Of a DNA stretch of 64,000 nucleotides, positions 27,059 through 40,666 are shown piece by piece. Each line of letters opens with the position of its first letter. Within the stretch, counting starts at the first letter, position 1. The stretch covers positions 15,504,157 through 15,568,156 of the forward strand of contig NW_027480429.1 in NCBI RefSeq assembly GCF_051401765.1. The letters are read 5' to 3'. Position numbers and translations under genes: made by a program. This DNA comes from Calliopsis andreniformis. Taxonomy: Eukaryota; Arthropoda; Insecta; Hymenoptera; Andrenidae. The notes under the pieces are model-generated. The model was given only the letters and a program-made list of their open reading frames with translations. It did not search any database and was not told where the DNA came from.

Positions 27059-28053
27059 CAACCTAGGGTTCACTCTAGGGCGTTGCTCCACCAGATCAAT
27101 CAGTTAGGGCCTTAGAAGTCAACGCCCGAAGCATAAAATACAAAGTAAATAGAACAGTTTTTCCATTGCATAAAACGAATAATTGCTACCAGTGTAAAAG
27201 TTATGGTCATTTCTACGTTCCGGGTAACCTAGGCTTCACTCTAGGGCGTTGCTCCACCAGATCGAATAGTTAGGGCCTTAGAAGTCCACGCCAGAAGCAT
27301 AAAATACGATAAAGATGCAACAGTTTTTCCATCGTATAAAACGAATAATTGCCACCAGTGTGAAATTTATGGTCATTCCTACATTCCGAGCAACCTGGGC
27401 TTCACCCTAGGGCGTTGTTCCACCAGATGGAATAGTTAGGGCCTAAGAAGTCAACGCCAGAACCATAAAATACAATATAAATACAACAGCTTTTCCATCG
27501 TATAAAACGGATAATTGCTACCAGTGTAAAAGTTATGGTCATTTCTACGTTCCGGGTAACCTAGGCTTCACTCTAGGGCGTTGCTCCACCAGATCGAATA
27601 GTTAGGGCCTTAGAAGTCCACGCCAGAAGCATAAAATACGATAAAGATGCAACAGTTTTTCCATCGTATAAAACGAATAATTGCAACCAGTGTGAAATTT
27701 GTGGTCATTCCTACATTCCGAGCAACCTGGGCTTCACCGTAGGGCGTTGTTCCACCAGATGGAATAGTTAGGGCCTAAGAAGTCAACGCCAGAACCATAA
27801 AATACAATATAAATATAACAGTTTTTCCATCGTATAAAACGAATAATAGCAACCAGTGTGAAAGTTATGGTCATTTCTACGTTCCGGGCTTCCTAGGCTT
27901 CACTCTATGGCGTTGCTCCACCACATCGAATAGCTACGGCCTTAGAAGTCAACGCCTGAAGCATAAAATGCAATAAAGTACAACAGTTTTTTCACCGTAT
28001 AACAGGAATAATTGCAACAAGCGTGAAGGTAATGGTCATTTCTACTTTCCGGG
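27059..28053 (+). repeat. b-c-s-c-s-o patch with a 332-bp dimer
   Basis: Six monomers at 27059 (b), 27225 (c), 27391 (s), 27557 (c), 27723 (s) and 27889 (o, 165 bp). The c-s pair is tandemly duplicated, with a different tail on each s. Type s (CAACCTGGGCTTCACC, GATGGAATAG, AGAACCATAAAATAC) is absent from the HORs to the left. Confidence 0.85.
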
Positions 28054-30045
28054 CAACCTAGGCTTCACCCTAGGGCGCTGCTCCAACAGATTGATTAGTT
28101 AGGGCCTTAGAAGTCAATGCCCGAAGCATAAAGTGCAATAAAAGTACAACAGTTCTTCCATCATATAACAGGAATAATTGCAACCAGTGTGAAAGTAATG
28201 GACATTTCCATGTTCCCGGCAACCTAGGCTTCACTCTAGGGCGTTGCTCCACCTGATCGAATAGTTAGGGCCTTAGAAGTCAACGCCATAAGAATAAAAT
28301 ACAATATAAATATAACAGTTTTTCCATCGTATAAAACGAATAATAGCAACCAGTGTGAAAGTTATGGTCATTTCAACGTTCCGGGCAACCTAGGCTTCAC
28401 TCTAGTGCGTTGTTCCACTAGATCGAACGGTTAGGCCCTAAGAAGTCAACGCCAGAAGCATAAAATACAATATAAATATAACAGTTTTTCCATCGTATAA
28501 AACGAATGATAGCAACCAGTGTGAAAGTTATGGTCATTTCTACGTTCCGGGCAACCTAGGCTTCACTCTAGGGCGTTGCTCCACCAGATCGAATAGTTAT
28601 TGCCTTAGAAGTCAACGCCCGAAGCGTAAAATACAAAATAAATAAAACAGTTTTTCCATTGTATGAAACGAATAATTGCAACCAGTATGAAACTTATGGT
28701 CTTATCCACTTTCCGAGCAACCTAGGCTTCACCCTAGGGCGTTGCTCCAACAGATTGAATAGTTAGGGCCTTAGAAGTCAACGCCCGAAGCATAAAATAC
28801 GATATAAATACAACAGCTTTTCCATCGTATAAAACGGATAATTGCAACCAGTGTGAAAGTAATGGTCATTTCTACGTTCCGAGCAACCTAGGCGTCACTC
28901 TAGGGCGTTGCTCCACCAGATCGAATGACTAGGGACTTAGAATTGATCTCTAAAAGCATAAAATACAATTAAAATACAACAGTTTTTCCATCGTATAACA
29001 GGAATAATTGCAACCAGTGTGAAAGTAATGGTCATTTCTACGTTCCGGGCAACGTAGGTTTCACTCTAGGGCGTTGATCCGCCAGAGGGAATAGTTAGGG
29101 CCTAAGGAGTCAACTCCAGAAGCATAAAATACAATATAAATACAACAGTTTTTCAATCGTATAACACGAATAATTGCAACCAGTGTGAAAGTTATGGTCA
29201 TTTCTACGTTCCGGGCAACCTAGGTTTTACTCTAGGGCGTCGCTCCAATAGGTCGAATAGCTAGGGACTTAGAATTCAAAGACAGAAGGATAAAATACAA
29301 TATATGTACAACAGTTTTTTCATCGTATAAAATGAATACTTGCAAACATTGTGAAAGTTATGGTCATTTCTACGTTCCAGGCAACCTAGGCTTCACCCTA
29401 GGGCGTTGTTCCACCAGATCGAATAGGTAGGGCCTAAGAAGTCAACGCCATAAGAATAAAATACAATATAAATATAACAGTTTTTCCATCGTATAAAACG
29501 AATAATAGCAACCAGTGTGAAAGTTATGGTCATTTCTGCGTTCCGGGCAACCTAGGCTTCACTCTAGGGCGTTGCTCCACCAGATTCAACAGCTAGGGCC
29601 ATAGAAGTCAACGGCCGAAGCATAAAATACAAAATAAATAGTACAGTTTTTGCATCGTATAAAACGAATAATTGCTACCAGTGTGGAAGTTATGGTCATT
29701 TCCACGTTCTGGGCAGCCTAGGCTTCACTCTAGGGCGTTGCTCCACCAGATGGAATAGTTAGGGCCTTAGAAGTCAACGCCAGATGCATAAAATACAATA
29801 AAGATGCAACAGCTTTTCCATCGTATGACAGGAATAATTGCAACCAGTTTGAAAGTGATGGTCATTTCTACGTTCCGGGCAACCTAGGCTTCACTCTAGG
29901 GCGTTGTTCCACCAGATCGAACAGTTAGGCCCTAAGAAGTCAACGCCAGAAGCATAAAATACAATATAAATATAACGGTTTTTCCATCGTATAAAACGAA
30001 TGATAGCAACCAGTGTGAAAGTTATGGTCATTTCTACGTTCCGGG
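28054..30045 (+). repeat. 12-monomer linker q-r/m-g-h-i-j-k-l-m-e-f-g
   Basis: Twelve regular monomers: q at 28054; an r/m hybrid at 28220 (CCACCTGATCG); g at 28386 (CTAGTGCG variant); then h-i-j-k-l-m; and e-f-g from 29548. The q, r/m and CTAGTGCG g monomers recur inside the 32-monomer HOR (for example 34526-35023), so this segment is a close relative of part of that unit. Confidence 0.82.
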
Positions 30046-33000
30046 CGACCTAGTCTTCAGTCTGGGGCGTTGTTCCACCAGATCGAATAGCTAGGGCTAT
30101 GAAGTCAACGCCAGAAGCATAAAATACAATATAAATATAACAGATTTTCCATCGTATAAAACGAATAATAGCAACCAGTGCGAAAGTTATGATCATTTCA
30201 ACGTTCCGGGCTTCCTAGGCTTCACTCTATGGCGTTGCTCCACCACATCGAATAGCTACGGCCTTAGAAGTCAACGCCTGAAGCATAAAATGCAATAAAA
30301 ATACAACAGTTTTTTCACCGTATAACAGGAATAATTGCAACAAGCGTGAAGGTAATTGTCATTTCTGCGTTCCGGGCAACCTAGGCTTCACCCTAGGGCG
30401 TTGTTCCACCAAATCGAATAGTTAGGGCCTAAGAAGTGAACGCCAGAAGCATAAAATACAACATAAATACAACAGTTTTTCCATCATATAAAACGAATAA
30501 TTGCAACCAGGATGAAAGTTATGTTCATTTCTACTTTCCGGGCAACCTAGGCTTCACCCTAGGGCGCAGCTCCAACACATTGATTAGTTAGGTCCTTAGA
30601 AGTCAACACCAGAAGCATAAAATACGATATAAATACAACAGTTTGTCCATCGTAGAACAGGAATAATTGCTACCAGTGTGGAAGTTATGGTCATTTCCAC
30701 GTTCCGGGCAGCCTAGGCTTCACTCTAGCGCGTTGCTCCACCAGATGGAATAGTTAGGGCCTTAGAAGTCAACGCCAGATGCATAAAATACAATAAAGAT
30801 GCAACAGCTTTTCCATCGTATGACAGGAATAATTGCAACCAGTTTGAAAGTGATGGTCATTTCTACGTTCCGGGCAACCTAGGCTTCACTCTAGGGCGTT
30901 GTTCCACCAGATCGAACAGTTAGGCCCTAAGAAGTCAACGCCAGAAGCATAAAATACAATATAAATATAACGGTTTTTCCATCGTATAAAACGAATGATA
31001 GCAACCAGTGTGAAAGTTATGGTCATTTCTACGTTCCGGGCAACCTAGGCTTCACTCTAGGGCGTTGCTCCACCAGATTAAATAGTTAGGGCCTTAGAAG
31101 TCAACGCCCGAAGCATAAAATACGATATAAATACAACAGCTTTTCCATCGTATAAAACGGATAATTGCAACCAGTGTGAAAGTAATGGTCATTTCTACGT
31201 TCCGAGCAACCTAGGCGTCACTCTAGGGCGTTGCTCCACCAGATCGAATAGCTAGGGACTTAGAATTCATCTCTAAAAGCATAAAATACAATTAAAATAC
31301 AACAGTTTTTCCATCGTATAACAGGAATAATTGCAACCAGTGTGAAAGTAATGGTCATTTCTACGTTCCGGGCAACGTAGGTTTCACTCTAGGGCGTTGA
31401 TCCGCCAGTGGGAATAGTTAGGGCCTAAGGACTCAACTCCAGAAGCATAAAATACAATATAAATACAACAGTTTTTCAATCGTATAAAACGAATAATTGC
31501 AACCAGTGTGAAAGTTATGGTCATTTCTACGTTCCGGGCAACCTAGGTTTCACTCTAGGGCGTCGCTCCAATAGGTCGAATAGCTAGGGACTTAGAATTC
31601 AACGCCAGAAGGATAAAATACAATATATGTACATCAGTTTTTTCATCGTATAAAATGAATACTTGCAAACATTGTGAAAGTTATGGTCATTTCCACGTTC
31701 CAGGCAACCTAGGCTTCACCCTAGGGCGTTGTTCCACCAGATCGAATAGGTAGGGCCTAAGAAGTCAACGCCATAAGAATAAAATACAATATATATATAA
31801 CAGTTTTTCCATCGTATAAAACGAATAATAGCAACCAGTGTGAAAGTTATGGTCATTTCAACGTTCCGGGCAACCTAGGCTTCACTCTAGGGCGTTGTTC
31901 CACCAGATCGAACAGTTAGGCCCTAAGAAGTCAACGCCAGAAGCATAAAATACAATATAAATATAACAGTTTTTCCATCGTATAAAACGAATGATAGCAA
32001 CCAGTGTGAAAGTTATGGTCATTTCTACGTTCCGGGCAACCTAGGCTTCACTCTAGGGCGTTGCTCCACCAGATCGAATAGTTATTGCCTTAGAAGTCGA
32101 CGCCCGAAGCATAAAATACAAAATAAATAAAACAGTTTTTCCATTGTATGAAACGAATAATTGCAACCAGTATGAAACTTATGGTCTTTTCCACTTTCCG
32201 AGCAACCTAGGCTTCACCCTAGGGCGTTGCTCCAACAGATTGAATAGTTAGGGCCTTAGAAGTCAACGCCCGAAGCATAAAATACGATATAAATACAACA
32301 GCTTTTCCATCGTATAAAACGGATAATTGCAACCAGTGTGAAAGTAATGGTCATTTCTACATTCCGAGCAACCTAGGCGTCACTCTAGGGCGTTGCTCCA
32401 CCAGATCGAATAGCTAGGGACTTAGAATTCATCTCTAAAAGCATAAAATACAATTAAAATACAACAGTTTTTCCATCGTATAACAGGAATAATTGCAACC
32501 AGTGTGAAAGTAATGGTCATTTCTACGTTCCGGGCAACGTAGGTTTCACGCTAGGGCGTTGATCCTCCAGAGGGAATAGTTAGGCCCTAAGAAGTCAACG
32601 CCAGAAGCATAAAATACAATATAAATATAACAGTTTTTCCATCGTATAAAACGAATGATAGCAACCAGTGTGAAAGTTATGGTCATTTCTACGTTCCAGG
32701 CAATCTAGGCTTCACCCTAGGGCGTTGCTCCACCAGATCAATCAGTTAGGGCCTTAGAAGTCAACTCCAGAAGCATAAAATACAATATAAATGCAACAGT
32801 TTTTCAATCGTATAAAACGAATAATTGCAACCAGTGTGAAAGTTATGGTCATTTCTACGTTCCGGGCAACCTAGGTTTTACTCTAGGGCGTCGCTCCAAT
32901 AGGTCGAATAGCTAGGGACTTAGAATTCAACGACAGAAGGATAAAATACAATATATGTACAACAGTTTTTTCATCGTATAAAATGAATACTTGCAAACAT

Positions 33001-35355
33001 TGTGAAAGTTATGGTCATTTCCACGTTCCAGGCAAGCTAGGCTTCACCCTAGGGCGTTGTTCCACCAGATCGAATAGGTAGGGCCTAAGAAGTCAACGCC
33101 ATAAGAATAAAATACAATATAAATATAACAGTTTTTCCATCGTAGAAAACGAATAATAGCAACCAGTGTGAAAGTTATGGTCATTTCTACGTTCCGGGCG
33201 ACCTAGTCTTCAGGCTGGGGCGTTGTTCCACCAGATCGAATAGCTAGGTCCTATGAAGTCAACGCCAGAAGCTTAAAATACAATATAAATATAACAGATT
33301 TTCCATCGTATAAAACGAATAATAGCAACCAGTGCGAAAGTTATGATCATTTCAACGTTCCGGGCTTCCTAGGCTTCACTCTATGGCGTTGCTCCACCAC
33401 ATCGAATAGCTACGGCCTTAGAAGTCAACGCCTGAAGCATAAAATGCAATAAAAATACAACAGTTTTTTCACCGTATAACAGGAATAATTGCAACAAGCG
33501 TGAAGGTAATGGTCATTTCTGCGTTCCGGGCAACCTAGGCTTCACCCTAGGGCGTTGTTCCACCAAATCGAATAGTTAGGGCCTAAGAAGTGAACGCCAG
33601 AAGCATAAAATACAACATAAATATAACGGTTTTTCCATCGTATAAAACGAATGATAGCAACCAGTGTGAAAGTTATGGTCATTTCTACGTTCCGGGCAAC
33701 CTAGGCTTCACTCTAGGGCGTTGCTCCACCAGATTAAATAGTTAGGGCCTTAGAAGTCAACGCCCGAAGCATAAAATACGATATAAATACAACAGCTTTT
33801 CCATCGTATAAAACGGATAATTGCAACCAGTGTGAAAGTAATGGTCATTTCTACGTTCCGAGCAACCTAGGCGTCACTCTAGGGCGTTGCTCCACCAGAT
33901 CGAATAGCTAGGGACTTAGAATTCATCTCTAAAAGCATAAAATACAATTAAAATACAACAGTTTTTCCATCGTATAACAGGAATAATTGCAACCAGTGTG
34001 AAAGTAATGGTCATTTCTACGTTCCGGGCAACGTAGGTTTCACTCTAGGGCGTTGATCCGCCAGTGGGAATAGTTAGGGCCTAAGGACTCAACTCCAGAA
34101 GCATAAAATACAATATAAATACAACAGTTTTTCAATCGTATAAAACGAATAATAGCAACCAGTGTGAAAGTTATGGTCATTTCTACGTTCCGGGCTTCCT
34201 AGGCTTCACTCTATGGCGTTGCTCCACCACATCGAATAGCTACGGCCTTAGAAGTCAACGCCTGAAGCATAAAATGCAATAAAGTACAACAGTTTTTTCA
34301 CCGTATAACAGGAATAATTGCAACAAGCGTGAAGGTAATGGTCATTTCTGCGTTCCGGGCAACCTAGGCTTCACCCTAGGGCGTTGTTCCATCAAATCGA
34401 ATAGTTAGGGCCTAAGAAGTGAACGCCAGAAGCATATAATACAATATAAATACAACAGTTTTACCATCATATAAAACGGATAATTGCAACCAGGATGAAA
34501 GTTATGGTCATTTCTACTTTCCGGGCAACCTAGGCTTCACCCTAGGGCGCTGCTCCAACAGATTGATTAGTTAGGGCCTTAGAAGTCAATGCCCGAAGCA
34601 TAAAGTGCAATAAAAGTACAACAGTTCTTCCATCATATAACAGGAATAATTGCAACCAGTGTGAAAGTAATGGACATTTCCATGTTCCCGGCAACCTAGG
34701 CTTCACTCTAGGGCGTTGCTCCACCTGATCGAATAGTTAGGGCCTTAGAAGTCAACGCCATAAGAATAAAATACAATATAAATATAACAGTTTTTCCATC
34801 GTATAAAACGAATAATAGCAACCAGAGTGAAAGTTATGGTCATTTCAACGTTCCGGGCAACCTAGGCTTCACTCTAGTGCGTTGTTCCACTAGATCGAAC
34901 AGTTAGGCCCTAAGAAGTCAACGCCAGAAGCATAAAATACAATATAAATGCAACAGTTTTTCAATCGTATAAAACGAATAATTGCAACCAGTGTGAAAGT
35001 TATGGTCATTTCTACGTTCCGGGCAACCTAGGTTTTACTCTAGGGCGTCGCTCCAATAGGTCGAATAGCTAGGGACTTAGAATTCAACGACAGAAGGATA
35101 AAATACAATATATGTACAACAGTTTTTTCATCGTATAAAATGAATACTTGCAAACATTGTGAAAGTTATGGTCATTTCCACGTTCCAGGCAACCTAGGCT
35201 TCACCCTAGGGCGTTGTTCCACCAGATCGAATAGGTAGGGCCTAAGAAGTCAACGCCATAAGAATAAAATACAATATAAATATAACAGTTTTTCCATCGT
35301 AGAAAACGAATAATAGCAACCAGTGTGAAAGTTATGGTCATTTCTACGTTCCGGG
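30046..35355 (+). repeat. 32-monomer higher-order repeat, copy 1
   Basis: 32 monomers: n-o-p, q/d hybrid, f-g-E-j-k-l-m-g-h-i-j, k/g hybrid, b/k hybrid, l-m-n-o, p/g hybrid, E-j-k-o-p-q, r/m hybrid, g/k hybrid, l-m. The E-j-k trio occurs twice, exactly 16 monomers apart (GATTAAATAG at 31076 and 33732). The first monomer lost one base (CTAGGGCTATG near 30095) relative to copy 2. Confidence 0.92.
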
Positions 35356-38300
35356 CGACCTAGTCTTCAGGCTGGGGCGTTGTTCCACCAGATCGAATAG
35401 CTAGGGCCTATGAAGTCAACGCCAGAAGCATAAAATACAATATAAATATAACAGATTTTCCATCGTATAAAACGAATAATAGCAACCAGTGCGAAAGTTA
35501 TGATCATTTCAACGTTCCGGGCTTCCTAGGCTTCACTCTATGGCGTTGCTCCACCACATCGAATAGCTACGGCCTTAGAAGTCAACGCCTGAAGCATAAA
35601 ATGCAATAAAAATACAACAGTTTTTTCACCGTATAACAGGAATAATTGCAACAAGCGTGAAGGTAATGGTCATTTCTGCGTTCCGGGCAACCTAGGCTTC
35701 ACCCTAGGGCGTTGTTCCACCAAATCGAATAGTTAGGGCCTAAGAAGTGAACGCCAGAAGCATAAAATACAACATAAATACAACAGTTTTTCCATCATAT
35801 AAAACGAATAATTGCAACCAGGATGAAAGTTATGGTCATTTCTACTTTCCGGGCAACCTAGGCTTCACCCTAGGGCGCTGCTCCAACAGATTGATTAGTT
35901 AGGTCCTTAGAAGTCAACACCAGAAGCATAAAATACGATATAAATACAACAGTTTGTCCATCGTAGAACAGGAATAATTGCTACCAGTGTGGAAGTTATG
36001 GTCATTTCCACGTTCCGGGCAGCCTAGGCTTCACTCTAGCGCGTTGCTCCACCAGATGGAATAGTTAGGGCCTTAGAAGTCAACGCCAGATGCATAAAAT
36101 ACAATAAAGATGCAACAGCTTTTCCATCGTATGACAGGAATAATTGCAACCAGTTTGAAAGTGATGGTCATTTCTACGTTCCGGGCAACCTAGGCTTCAC
36201 TCTAGGGCGTTGTTCCACCAGATCGAACAGTTAGGCCCTAAGAAGTCAACGCCAGAAGCATAAAATACAATATAAATATAACGGTTTTTCCATCGTATAA
36301 AACGAATGATAGCAACCAGTGTGAAAGTTATGGTCATTTCTACGTTCCGGGCAACCTAGGCTTCACTCTAGGGCGTTGCTCCACCAGATTAAATAGTTAG
36401 GGCCTTAGAAGTCAACGCCCGAAGCATAAAATACGATATAAATACAACAGCTTTTCCATCGTATAAAACGGATAATTGCAACCAGTGTGAAAGTAATGGT
36501 CATTTCTACGTTCCGAGCAACCTAGGCGTCACTCTAGGGCGTTGCTCCACCAGATCGAATAGCTAGGGACTTAGAATTCATCTCTAAAAGCATAAAATAC
36601 AATTAAAATACAACAGTTTTTCCATCGTATAACAGGAATAATTGCAACCAGTGTGAAAGTAATGGTCATTTCTACGTTCCGGGCAACGTGGGTTTCACTC
36701 TAGGGCGTTGATCCGCCAGTGGGAATAGTTAGGGCCTAAGGACTCAACTCCAGAAGCATAAAATACAATATAAATACAACAGTTTTTCAATCGTATAAAA
36801 CGAATAATTGCAACCAGTGTGAAAGTTATGGTCATTTCTACGTTCCGGGCAACCTAGGTTTCACTCTAGGGCGTCGCTCCAATAGGTCGAATAGCTAGGG
36901 ACTTAGAATTCAACGCCAGAAGGATAAAATACAATATATGTACATCAGTTTTTTCATCGTATAAAATGAATACTTGCAAACATTGTGAAAGTTATGGTCA
37001 TTTCCACGTTCCAGGCAACCTAGGCTTCACCCTAGGGCGTTGTTCCACCAGATCGAATAGGTAGGGCCTAAGAAGTCAACGCCATAAGAATAAAATACAA
37101 TATATATATAACAGTTTTTCCATCGTATAAAACGAATAATAGCAACCAGTGTGAAAGTTATGGTCATTTCAACGTTCCGGGCAACCTAGGCTTCACTCTA
37201 GGGCGTTGTTCCACCAGATCGAACAGTTAGGCCCTAAGAAGTCAACGCCAGAAGCATAAAATACAATATAAATATAACAGTTTTTCCATCGTATAAAACG
37301 AATGATAGCAACCAGTGTGAAAGTTATGGTCATTTCTACGTTCCGGGCAACCTAGGCTTCACTCTAGGGCGTTGCTCCACCAGATCGAATAGTTATTGCC
37401 TTAGAAGTCGACGCCCGAAGCATAAAATACAAAATAAATAAAACAGTTTTTCCATTGTATGAGACGAATAATTGCAACCAGTATGAAACTTATGGTCTTT
37501 TCCACTTTCCGAGCAACCTAGGCTTCACCCTAGGGCGTTGCTCCAACAGATTGAATAGTTAGGGCCTTAGAAGTCAACGCCCGAAGCATAAAATACGATA
37601 TAAATACAACAGCTTTTCCATCGTATAAAACGGATAATTGCAACCAGTGTGAAAGTAATGGTCATTTCTACATTCCGAGCAACCTAGGCGTCACTCTAGG
37701 GCGTTGCTCCACCAGATCGAATAGCTAGGGACTTAGAATTCATCTCTAAAAGCATAAAATACAATTAAAATACAACAGTTTTTCCATCGTATAACAGGAA
37801 TAATTGCAACCAGTGTGAAAGTAATGGTCATTTCTACGTTCCGGGCAACGTAGGTTTCACTCTAGGGCGTTGATCCTCCAGAGGGAATAGTTAGGCCCTA
37901 AGAAGTCAACGCCAGAAGCATAAAATACAATATAAATATAACAGTTTTTCCATCGTATAAAACGAATGATAGCAACCAGTGTGAAAGTTATGGTCATTTC
38001 TACGTTCCAGGCAATCTAGGCTTCACCCTAGGGCGTTGCTCCACCAGATCAATCAGTTAGGGCCTTAGAAGTCAACTCCAGAAGCATAAAATACAATATA
38101 AATGCAACAGTTTTTCAATCGTATAAAACGAATAATTGCAACCAGTGTGAAAGTTATGGTCATTTCTACGTTCCGGGCAACCTAGGTTTTACTCTAGGGC
38201 GTCGCTCCAATAGGTCGAATAGCTAGGGACTTAGAATTCAACGACAGAAGGATAAAATACAATATATGTACAACAGTTTTTTCATCGTATAAAATGAATA

Positions 38301-40666
38301 CTTGCAAACATTGTGAAAGTTATGGTCATTTCCACGTTCCAGGCAAGCTAGGCTTCACCCTAGGGCGTTGTTCCACCAGATCGAATAGGTAGGGCCTAAG
38401 AAGTCAACGCCATAAGAATAAAATACAATATAAATATAACAGTTTTTCCATCGTAGAAAACGAATAATAGCAACCAGTGTGAAAGTTATGGTCATTTCTA
38501 CGTTCCGGGCGACCTAGTCTTCAGGCTGGGGCGTTGTTCCACCAGATCGAATAGCTAGGTCCTATGAAGTCAACGCCAGAAGCATAAAATACAATATAAA
38601 TATAACAGATTTTCCATCGTATAAAACGAATAATAGCAACCAGTGCGAAAGTTATGATCATTTCAACGTTCCGGGCTTCCTAGGCTTCACTCTATGGCGT
38701 TGCTCCACCACATCGAATAGCTACGGCCTTAGAAGTCAACGCCTGAAGCATAAAATGCAATAAAAATACAACAGTTTTTTCACCGTATAACAGGAATAAT
38801 TGCAACAAGCGTGAAGGTAATGGTCATTTCTGCGTTCCGGGCAACCTAGGCTTCACCCTAGGGCGTTGTTCCACCAAATCGAATAGTTAGGGCCTAAGAA
38901 GTGAACGCCAGAAGCATAAAATACAACATAAATATAACGGTTTTTCCATCGTATAAAACGAATGATAGCAACCAGTGTGAAAGTTATGGTCATTTCTACG
39001 TTCCGGGCAACCTAGGCTTCACTCTAGGGCGTTGCTCCACCAGATTAAATAGTTAGGGCCTTAGAAGTCAACGCCCGAAGCATAAAATACGATATAAATA
39101 CAACAGCTTTTCCATCGTATAAAACGGATAATTGCAACCAGTGTGAAAGTAATGGTCATTTCTACGTTCCGAGCAACCTAGGCGTCACTCTAGGGCGTTG
39201 CTCCACCAGATCGAATAGCTAGGGACTTAGAATTCATCTCTAAAAGCATAATATACAATTAAAATACAACAGTTTTTCCATCGTATAACAGGAATAATTG
39301 CAACCAGTGTGAAAGTAATGGTCATTTCTACGTTCCGGGCAACGTAGGTTTCACTCTAGGGCGTTGATCCGCCAGTGGGAATAGTTAGGGCCTAAGGACT
39401 CAACTCCAGAAGCATAAAATACAATATAAATACAACAGTTTTTCAATCGTATAAAACGAATAATAGCAACCAGTGTGAAAGTTATGGTCATTTCTACGTT
39501 CCGGGCTTCCTAGGCTTCACTCTATGGCGTTGCTCCACCACATCGAATAGCTACGGCCTTAGAAGTCAACGCCTGAAGCATAAAATGCAATAAAGTACAA
39601 CAGTTTTTTCACCGTATAACAGGAATAATTGCAACAAGCGTGAAGGTAATGGTCATTTCTGCGTTCCGGGCAACCTAGGCTTCACCCTAGGGCGTTGTTC
39701 CATCAAATCGAATAGTTAGGGCCTAAGAAGTGAACGCCAGAAGCATATAATACAATATAAATACAACAGTTTTACCATCATATAAAACGGATAATTGCAA
39801 CCAGGATGAAAGTTATGGTCATTTCTACTTTCCGGGCAACCTAGGCTTCACCCTAGGGCGCTGCTCCAACAGATTGATTAGTTAGGGCCTTAGAAGTCAA
39901 TGCCCGAAGCATAAAGTGCAATAAAAGTACAACAGTTCTTCCATCATATAACAGGAATAATTGCAACCAGTGTGAAAGTAATGGACATTTCCATGTTCCC
40001 GGCAACCTAGGCTTCACTCTAGGGCGTTGCTCCACCTGATCGAATAGTTAGGGCCTTAGAAGTCAACGCCATAAGAATAAAATACAATATAAATATAACA
40101 GTTTTTCCATCGTATAAAACGAATAATAGCAACCAGAGTGAAAGTTATGGTCATTTCAACGTTCCGGGCAACCTAGGCTTCACTCTAGTGCGTTGTTCCA
40201 CTAGATCGAACAGTTAGGCCCTAAGAAGTCAACGCCAGAAGCATAAAATACAATATAAATGCAACAGTTTTTCAATCGTATAAAACGAATAATTGCAACC
40301 AGTGTGAAAGTTATGGTCATTTCTACGTTCCGGGCAACCTAGGTTTTACTCTAGGTCGTCGCTCCAATAGGTCGAATAGCTAGGGACTTAGAATTCAACG
40401 ACAGAAGGATAAAATACAATATATGTACAACAGTTTTTTCATCGTATAAAATGAATACTTGCAAACATTGTGAAAGTTATGGTCATTTCCACGTTCCAGG
40501 CAACCTAGGCTTCACCCTAGGGCGTTGTTCCACCAGATCGAATAGGTAGGGCCTAAGAAGTCAACGCCATAAGAATAAAATACAATATAAATATAACAGT
40601 TTTTCCATCGTAGAAAACGAATAATAGCAACCAGTGTGAAAGTTATGGTCATTTCTACGTTCCGGG
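35356..40666 (+). repeat. 32-monomer higher-order repeat, copy 2
   Basis: 5311 bp, the same 32 monomers at offset 5310-5311 bp. The odd base comes from the 165-bp o monomer at 39506, which matches 34195 in copy 1. Few differences are visible: GCTTAAAATAC (copy 1, near 33273) against GCATAAAATAC (near 38583), and CAACGTGGG at 36684 in k only here. Confidence 0.92.

Noticed and set aside
28070..28252. Minus-strand 60-codon open frame, repeated at 34542, 39853, 42508 and 44499
   Set aside because: All five copies are the same q plus r-type monomer pair carried along by HOR duplication. Their identity reflects DNA copying, not protein selection.
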